A DNA stretch of 64,000 bases from the NCBI GenBank assembly GCA_963556145.1, contig OY744461.1:4278001-4342000 (forward strand), written 5' to 3'. This document shows positions 57,701 to 64,000 of the stretch, piece by piece. The notes under the pieces are model-generated. The model was given only the letters and a program-made list of their open reading frames with translations, was not told where the DNA came from and did no database searches. A program made the position numbers and the translations under genes. Numbering within the stretch: position 1 is the first letter of the stretch; each line of letters begins with the position of its first letter. This DNA is from Hygrocybe punicea (taxonomy: Eukaryota > Basidiomycota > Agaricomycetes > Agaricales > Hygrophoraceae).

Positions 57701-58039
57701 GGTTAGCACAAGGCTCCGTGGAGGCGGAGCGACAGCACGCACGCGCGTTGGAGAAGAAATGGACGGAGGCAGCTACGAGGGCGGAGGAGGCGGAGGAAGA
57801 GCTTGCGGAGTTGAAGAGCTCGAAAGAAGCCGATGCGGTGACAATTGAGAGTCTCAAAGATGTGTTTGCGAGGTTACAAAAGGCGCAGATGTCGTCTCTG
57901 GCGGAGCTCGAGAATGAGGTGTGCGATTTTTGTGAACATTGCTCGTCTCATTTTTCAATTTTTTTTTTCATTTGGTGGGCAGGTCGTATCGGCACAATCG
58001 TCTCCTGTTCCCAAGAGCCGCCGCACTGCAAGGGCGTGA
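54784..58039 (+). CDS. large coiled-coil protein, nuclear-like, function unknown
   Basis: About ten exons from ATG 54784 (MVATKSKKTAKYTYTE). The next exons encode VLGAFTQVQKDHRKHAVHL, LGPQWSNWVGKAVHKL and a basic/acidic region with KKRNTRSKRPRTSPVKK, a likely nuclear localisation signal (about 55440-55520). A Ser/Pro-rich segment lies at 55850-56150. From 56299 to 57918 one exon of 540 codons is almost pure heptad repeat (VESLDLALSARSLELQSLQ to LQKAQMSSLAELENE). The last exon, 57983-58039, ends SSPVPKSRRTARA. Total is roughly 950-980 residues. The coiled coil resembles structural or chromosome-associated proteins, but coiled coils match many families and I do not recognise an orthologue. Base composition is host-like, and neighbours are housekeeping genes on the same strand. 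Confidence 0.8.
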
Positions 58040-58784
58040 GGAGTCCGGTTCCGTGTATGAACCCCTTCAATTATGCCACAGGTACTACTACATGCTACTA
58101 TATGTCAATGTTGATCTATGGAAATCGACCGCTCGATCTTGATCATAAATTCAAAAACATTCTTAAATCGCCCAGCTTGCGCGGTTTGTCGTCTCTCTGG
58201 TTCTTGCAACTTTGACGCGTAGATCTATAACCATGTACCCGGCTTCTCCGCCGATCCCGGTAATGGTCTCTGCATTCCAGTATGCGAGCCGTCTCATGAT
58301 CTGGAATGCTTTTTTATGTGCAGCTTCGGGAACTTTCGAACCGAGTGGCGAATCGCTTGAATATTAATAGTATTGTTTCTGCACTCACATCAGCAAAAGG
58401 TCACAACCAATGGAAGCTCAGATGACTCAGCCAAGGATTGGCCTGGCTGCTAGGCGCTGGTATTGTCAGCTACGACAGCGCCAGACTGGGAGGACATTTA
58501 CAACACGATGCCCGAAAGGTTAGACATGACAAGACCGCATCAGGATGGTGGGGGGTGATGGAAGGTCAGGCAAGGAGCCGACTAGCTGGCATCAGGACGG
58601 TGGGGTGATAGAAGGTCAGGCAAGGAGCCGCCTGGTTGGCAGAAGGACTGCAAAGGTACACCTGATGTTGGATACCAATTATCATACTCATGTCGGGCTG
58701 GCGTCGCATTGTATGGTGAGGGAATGCAATACATTTTTCATGTCCAACACGACCATGCGACAAAACGGAGTAGGAGTAATATAA
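58040..58784. other. intergenic region with a 52-bp tandem duplication
   Basis: 58538-58640 contains two copies of a 52-bp unit starting CATCAGGA and containing GAAGGTCAGGCAAGGAGCCG. No gene was seen. The downstream end of the Plavaka element probably lies here, but no terminal repeat was recognised. Confidence 0.55.
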
Positions 58785-61700
58785 TCACAACGGAGCATAC
58801 CCCTCGGCGCCGTACATATCCTCCACGTCAAAATCTTCCCCGTCCTCCGGGCCCAAATCTTGAACACCATCGGATTCGTCTCCCTCGCCCTCCTCGTCAC
58901 TCCCATCTTCCTCTTCAGCAGACACATAACCGTAATCAGCCTCTTCGTTCTCGTCACATTCTTCGGCGTCGTCAATGACCATCTCCGGCGCATCCGGGTC
59001 ATCTTCGTCCTCAGATAGATGAGCATTCTCTTCAGTTCCTTGCGGTTTCCGAGCCCGGGCTGCTTGATGACCAATTCCTCCCCCACGATAACGCATGAAC
59101 ATATCGCGGTCCACAAACCTAGTCCCAGAATTAGCATAGAGTTGTTCCAGTAGAATCAGTAAAGTGACTTACATGCCAATGTAGTAATACACCCAATCTT
59201 CAATTTGCGTGACGTCCAATTGATTTTCCTAACAAGTCCTCTGTCCTGCCGAATGTGAACGCTGGAATAAGATGGACCCCTCGTAGTACCACCTTTGGAT
59301 CCAAGAATCCAAATGCGTTGGGGTCTGCCGAATCCAGGAATCCAATCCTGTGTAATCGTCGTGTTCCAAAACCACCCGGGGCGTTTAGATCGCGGCCGAA
59401 CCAACGGACCCATAAAAATTCCATGCGTTGTGTTTCTTGTGAGTTCGATTTAGGACCGGTGTGACGGACATTGACGTGGAACACGCCAATGACGCGTGCA
59501 TACCAATAAGGATGAGCGTCATTTTCATCTTCGTCTTCATGTGTGACAACCATCACATCAGGGTGCGTTCGAGGGTTGATAGAGTCTTGGGTGCGGCGCA
59601 TGTCGTATGTCGTATAGTTGATACGGAGCACTTTATGACGATACATTCGGTTGCTGACGAAGCGGATGTTGTCACGGTCATTTTCTGTGAATGTATGTTC
59701 GTCTCCATCATAGGGAATGCCTGTAAGACGGGCCAGGAGATGATCTTTCAATTGTGGCATGAAATTCTGGCAAAATCCATGTTAGCATATCGCGTGAAAC
59801 ATATTACAGTCGGTGTACACACCTTGAGAGCTGGATCATTTCGATTCTTTGTGAGAAATCGAGTGATGTCGTCATGGTAGCGTTGTGAATCTGAGATATG
59901 GTGATGGACTCTCGGTGATGTATAGGGAAGGGGTTCGTTGTCGGTAAATTGAAGTGATATGTCTGCCCGTTCATTTTCTGATGGCGTCAGCACGGCATTG
60001 GCTGCAGCAATCTCATCATCTTCTCCTTTCTTCATCGCACGCAACAGCGCTTCACGTCGGGTATGCTTTGCGATTTGAAGGCCAAACTTGTCATTTTTGT
60101 TTGTCCGAGGATAGAATCGTTTGACCCGCCGGTGTTCCAATTCGCCCTGAGCAATCATTCAGTGCAATGAATCAAGGTTAAAACACAAATGCATACCACT
60201 TGGGTATTGTAGTTGTCCGTTGTGCCATACCGACGAATGTTTTTCACATAGTCTCCAAGCGAATGATACTTGTATGTTGCGAGATTAAGCCGCTTGATCT
60301 TCGGACCAGATGGTGCCTTTTCTTTGCTAGTTTGTGCTGCTCCTTGCCGTGTAGGCGCAGTTTTCTTTCGTTTTGCTGCAAGTGCCGCAGTTCGTCGACC
60401 ACGCGCTGCTTGTTCGCGTGGTATCTCAACCGTGACATAGGCTTCACAAGTCGTTTTTTTGAAGTCCCGAACGGTGATGCCAAGAGTTTTTGTAGCGTTC
60501 TCGAAGAAAGAGAGAGTGATGTCGGTGTGAAGGCGAAGCTTGGCATAGGCGTGCCACATTGCGAGCTCAAAGAACAGATCCAAAAGGATGTCGTTATGTG
60601 GTGGTGGTAAAAGCCCTTCGATGACTGGCATGATGCACTGATTGCTTGATTTGAAAAGACGCAGGGCATTCAACGATGGAAACTATTCACCTGAAGAATG
60701 TCCTCAAAATCACGCGCAGCAAATTTTTTCATTCCTGAGATGTTGTTTCCGAAACGGCGGATCGTCGAGCGACCAAATGTAGGTACCATGCGAAAGCTTA
60801 AAAGGAGTTAGAACTAGAGATGATTAGAAGAACAGAGAACGTGCCGTTTGTTGAACTCTTGAATGCAGTCATTGCCTGCTGCATATAAAATCCGAAGCAG
60901 ATGGATCAAGATTGCCTTGAATACGCCAAGTTCGAACTCATGCAACAAGTCTGGCACAAACATTGAATAGAAATTGAACCCGAATTTTGATAGTCGCACA
61001 GAAAATGCGTTCTGAGTTCGGACAAATGTTAGACCATCGTAATTGAATAGGATATGGCAAAACACACGGTGGTTGGCAGTAATGATGTTACGTCCAAAAC
61101 CTTTGAGATCTTCGAGCTCTCCACACCAACACCCTTCTCGAATATCCAACGGCGCACCATCGCAATTGACCTCCGGAACCAGGGTGTATCTTCCCGAATA
61201 TGACTGCGTCGTTGAGCATCAACAAATGTTCCCATTGCCGGAATGTTTGTGTTGAGAATTTCGCATCGAGGACAGGGACAATGTGAGAGATATTTGATGC
61301 AGGCGAGTAGGACTCTAATGGATGAATGTCAGCTTGTGGCAGTAACATTGAACGAATAAATACTTTTCAGGGTAATCCGCGGAATATGTGAAAAATTGAG
61401 GGAAAAGCCGGCGCAATACTCCATCACCACAAAGGAGGACAATACCATGTTCATAAGCATGCATAAAGTCGCCATCCAAAAGTAGGAGCCATATTTGTTG
61501 CATGAGTTCACGTTTACAAAATCGTAAGACCTCAGCTGTTGCGGGAATCTTGTATATATTCTGGTAAAAGTCTTGAAATGAGTCTGGAAGCTAAAACATG
61601 TGATGATGGAAGTGCGCTCTAAATTAATTGTACGTCGTGAAATACCTTAGGAATATATGCCAAGTGATGGGCAGCAAAATCAGTCGGTTTTCCTCGGAAA

Positions 61701-63144
61701 TATTTTGAAAGATTCCCAAAGAAAGTGTATATTGGCCAGAGCGAAGTTGTTCCAAAACTGGCAAGGTGGGTGGAATCGGACCAGAGCATGATTGGAGCTA
61801 TCACAATTTCAATCTGGGGATCATCGTTCGGCTCGTTGTCAGGTTGACGAAGATGCGCACGAATCTTGGCGTCTTCCTCAATCATCGCATCTGAGTTGTA
61901 CAGTTCCATGTAGATTCGAATGTTTTCAGATTTGTCCAAACGAGGTCGCCCAGTAGCGCCGTCAAGATCATCTGGAGGCTTGTAAAAGAGCTTGAATGGG
62001 ATCCAGTGGTATTTTCGACTGCTTGAACCTTGGAATGCTGCCTTAAGCACCTCGATCAGGCGACGATAATAGATTCCATCGATCCTAAACGACGGAGCTT
62101 GTTCTTCTGATGTGTATTTGGCTTTGGCGTTAGGCAGGCGGATCGAAACAGAGCCTTCATTCCAACCATCTTTGGCTGAGAAAGCCTCACCGGTGGTAGC
62201 GTACTTGTCAAGTCGGTCAAGTTCATGTTTGGTACTAAATTTCCGGAGGTCTTCTCGGTCAAAATCGTCGGCTAGAAGAACCTCATGGACAAGCTGATCG
62301 AGTCCAGCACTGGATTTCGTATTTGAAGTGCTATAGAACCAGTTCATAAGACGAAAAACCGTCGCATTAAGAAACAGAACAAAGAAATTGGTCTTGAGTG
62401 ACCTCCCAAACCCAGCACTTGGTAGAGCAGGATTATCGTTGGTGTCCATAGCAACCGGAGCAACAGCAAACGTCAGCCCATCACATAAAGAGTTGAGGGT
62501 GAGCTCATCTTCTGGGTCTGTGGACGGCTTGGTAGTGTACTGGCGATAGACCCCAAAAGTATTTGGTTCCGTTTCGAATTGAGGGGAATCAATGGACTTG
62601 GGATTGAGAGTGTCATCGGCTATTTCATCCACAACCTGTTGAGCGAAGTGGTCGTGTACAGGAGCAGGTGCCGGTACTCCTGTTCTTTTGTGTTTGCGAG
62701 TAGGGCGGGGAATGTGATATGGCAATCCAGCCGTTGTCGTGGGCAAGAAATCTTGTAGGGCTTTTGGGACCTTGCGTTTGCGACCAGTTTGGCTGAAGAA
62801 TTCTGGCCTGATTTCTTCAGGCGTATCGCATACGGCCATTGGTTCCATCTCAACTTCGGGCGTCGGCTCAAAATCCTTTGTAACAATTAATGAGGAATCT
62901 ATTAGAGAAATAATTTACCCACATCATTGAGTTGCGTCCGTAGGGCTCGCTGTTCTCCTTCCACATCTGGTGAGTTCTCTACCTGTCGTATTTTTGCCGC
63001 TTTTGCTTTTTTCATATTGGCAAGCCTCCTCTTCATTGAACTGGCTGTCAAGTTCACATTCTTCGTGCAATACCTTAGGTGCGTCCTGAGTCCCCTGTGG
63101 TCTGCGAAGTTCCGTCGGCACGCAATACACACTTGAAGTACCAT
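58785..63144 (-). pseudogene. Plavaka transposase, almost complete, one late frameshift
   Basis: Start at ATG 63144 (MVLQVCIACRRNF). The first exon (63144-62923) has a C2H2 zinc finger, CxxC...HLRYC. Exon 2 (62875-61646) runs from a disordered, basic region to WSDSTHLASFG, GNLSKYFRGKP and HHLAYIPK. Exon 3 (61590-61364) has WLLLLDGDF. Later exons hold CPCPRCEI, RRWIFEKGVGV, FVPDLLHEFELGVFK and LLRILYAAG. The C-terminus has FVDRDMFMRYRGGGIGH and an acidic tail ending at TGA 58785-58787. These are hallmarks of Plavaka, a CACTA-related (CMC) transposon of basidiomycetes. The first catalytic Asp is probably in WSDS. A one-base deletion near 59207 shifts the frame between HAN and IEDWVYYYIG, so this copy would lose its C-terminus unless it is a sequence error. 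No other stops are needed. Confidence 0.9.
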
Positions 63145-63286
63145 TATTACGATAAAGGCCAGCCAGAGTGACCCTCTCATCCCAGCACACACTTGGGATC
63201 TGAGGCCTGGCACTCTGGGAATGTGAAACAACCTGTAAAGTTCTGTAAAAAAACTTAAAGGTTAATAAACACTTTCGCAGTAGGAC

Positions 63287-63842
63287 TTACAGCTGTTTTC
63301 ATCGAGGTGTGGAAACTCCAAAATTTGAAGGTGGCTGTGCATTTCCAAATATGTAGTCTGCCGAGATTCCGTGTAAAATTTTGTAGCTCCGACTAAGCGG
63401 GATACTTGCTTGTTGGTCCAGTGCAATGCGCGAGTAAGTGTAGATACAGAGATGGCAATCTTTCAGTGATCATACAGTTGGTCCTGGATTTCATCAAGAA
63501 AGAGTGTTGGGGAGTTTTCAAGAAGGGAGATAATGAAAATGATATCAGATGTGATGAATTTGCACCCAAACTGTACTTTACAGGGATTGGAACTTGGAAG
63601 TGATGCCATATTTCCAGTGATCTGCAGGGTATACTAAAAACTTCCTGAAACCAAGTACCTTACAGATCCTGTTGATAGACATATTGTGCTGGTGCAGTGG
63701 GAACAAGCCGCCATGTCGAGCGTTTAGAGTACTTAGTCGGAGCTACAAAATTGTACACGGAATCTCGGCAGACTACATATTTGGAAATGCACAGCCACCT
63801 TCAAATTTTGGAGTTTCCACACCTCGATGAAAACAGCTGTAA
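63287..63842. repeat. inverted repeat, 111-bp arms, 334-bp spacer
   Basis: Arms 63287-63397 and 63732-63842 are inverted copies differing at about one position (CAAAATTTTACACGG against CAAAATTGTACACGG). Outer sequence TTACAGCTGTTTTC, inner sequence GACTAAG. It lies just upstream of the Plavaka start codon on the minus strand. It may be a subterminal repeat of that element or an independent foldback. No target duplication was recognised. Confidence 0.85.
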
Positions 63843-64000
63843 TGAGTTAATAATTCGTCATTTTCCTCGACGCGTCTGTCACATGACCACTAATCTTTGG
63901 GGAGGGAGTTTGCACGGTCGATAACGCAGCTTAATCACTCACCACGACAATGCCCCAGTTTCTTCCCCCAAAAGCAAAATCCTCCTCGCACTCTAACAGG
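63843..64000. other. window end, no feature seen
   Basis: Short remainder without a recognisable gene or repeat. Confidence 0.4.

Overview
The window is from a transposon-rich basidiomycete genome, most likely an Agaricomycete. Protein-coding genes carry many short GT-AG introns of about 45-75 nt. Three eukaryotic housekeeping genes lie in tandem, and there is a Plavaka transposase, a family known from Basidiomycota. No bacterial or viral architecture is visible.

Layout: 0.1-2.6 kb holds a DDE transposase-like gene. 2.6-15 kb is mostly non-coding repeat: palindromic MITEs, two 1.5-kb hAT-like non-autonomous elements with exact 8-bp target duplications, hexamer/trinucleotide tracts and a solo LTR on the minus strand. 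15.0-15.7 kb is a RecQ-type helicase fragment cut by a hAT end. 16.3-23.2 kb is unusually rich in CpG and lies between two diverged copies of the same LTR family. It contains a long inverted repeat and a satellite array of about 160 bp period, but no gag or pol. 23.3-30.3 kb holds two convergent transposon genes: a plus-strand chimera with a Tc1/mariner remnant, and a minus-strand gene joining a Ulp1-type cysteine protease to a DDE_1 transposase. Each is interrupted by a MITE with an 8-bp duplication. 31.9-36.8 kb holds two divergent multi-exon genes of unknown function. 37.4-38.3 kb is a linker histone H1 gene with a disrupted tail. 38.9-46.9 kb is a Helitron coding for Rep, PIF1-type helicase and a C-terminal cysteine-protease-like domain, preceded by a 24-bp minisatellite. 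47.3-47.8 kb is a MITE with CACAGGG ends. 48.1-58.0 kb is host sequence: a possible Mediator-25-like gene (minus), then SmD1, mitochondrial-type asparaginyl-tRNA synthetase and a large coiled-coil protein (all plus). 58.8-63.1 kb is a nearly complete Plavaka gene (minus), followed by a 111-bp inverted repeat.

Two themes recur. First, transposon genes are broken mainly by C-to-T type nonsense changes (CGA to TGA, CAG to TAG) and by nested MITE insertions, while the three tandem host genes (SmD1, AsnRS, coiled coil) read cleanly once introns are removed. Second, a short palindromic module (ACCTCGCGAA - TCAATTGA - TTCGCGAGGT, about 55 bp) occurs nine times, usually beside trinucleotide or hexamer tracts. 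I do not recognise it and regard it as the most unusual non-coding signal here. Splice sites and frames were worked out by eye; family assignments come from recalled motifs, not from database searches.
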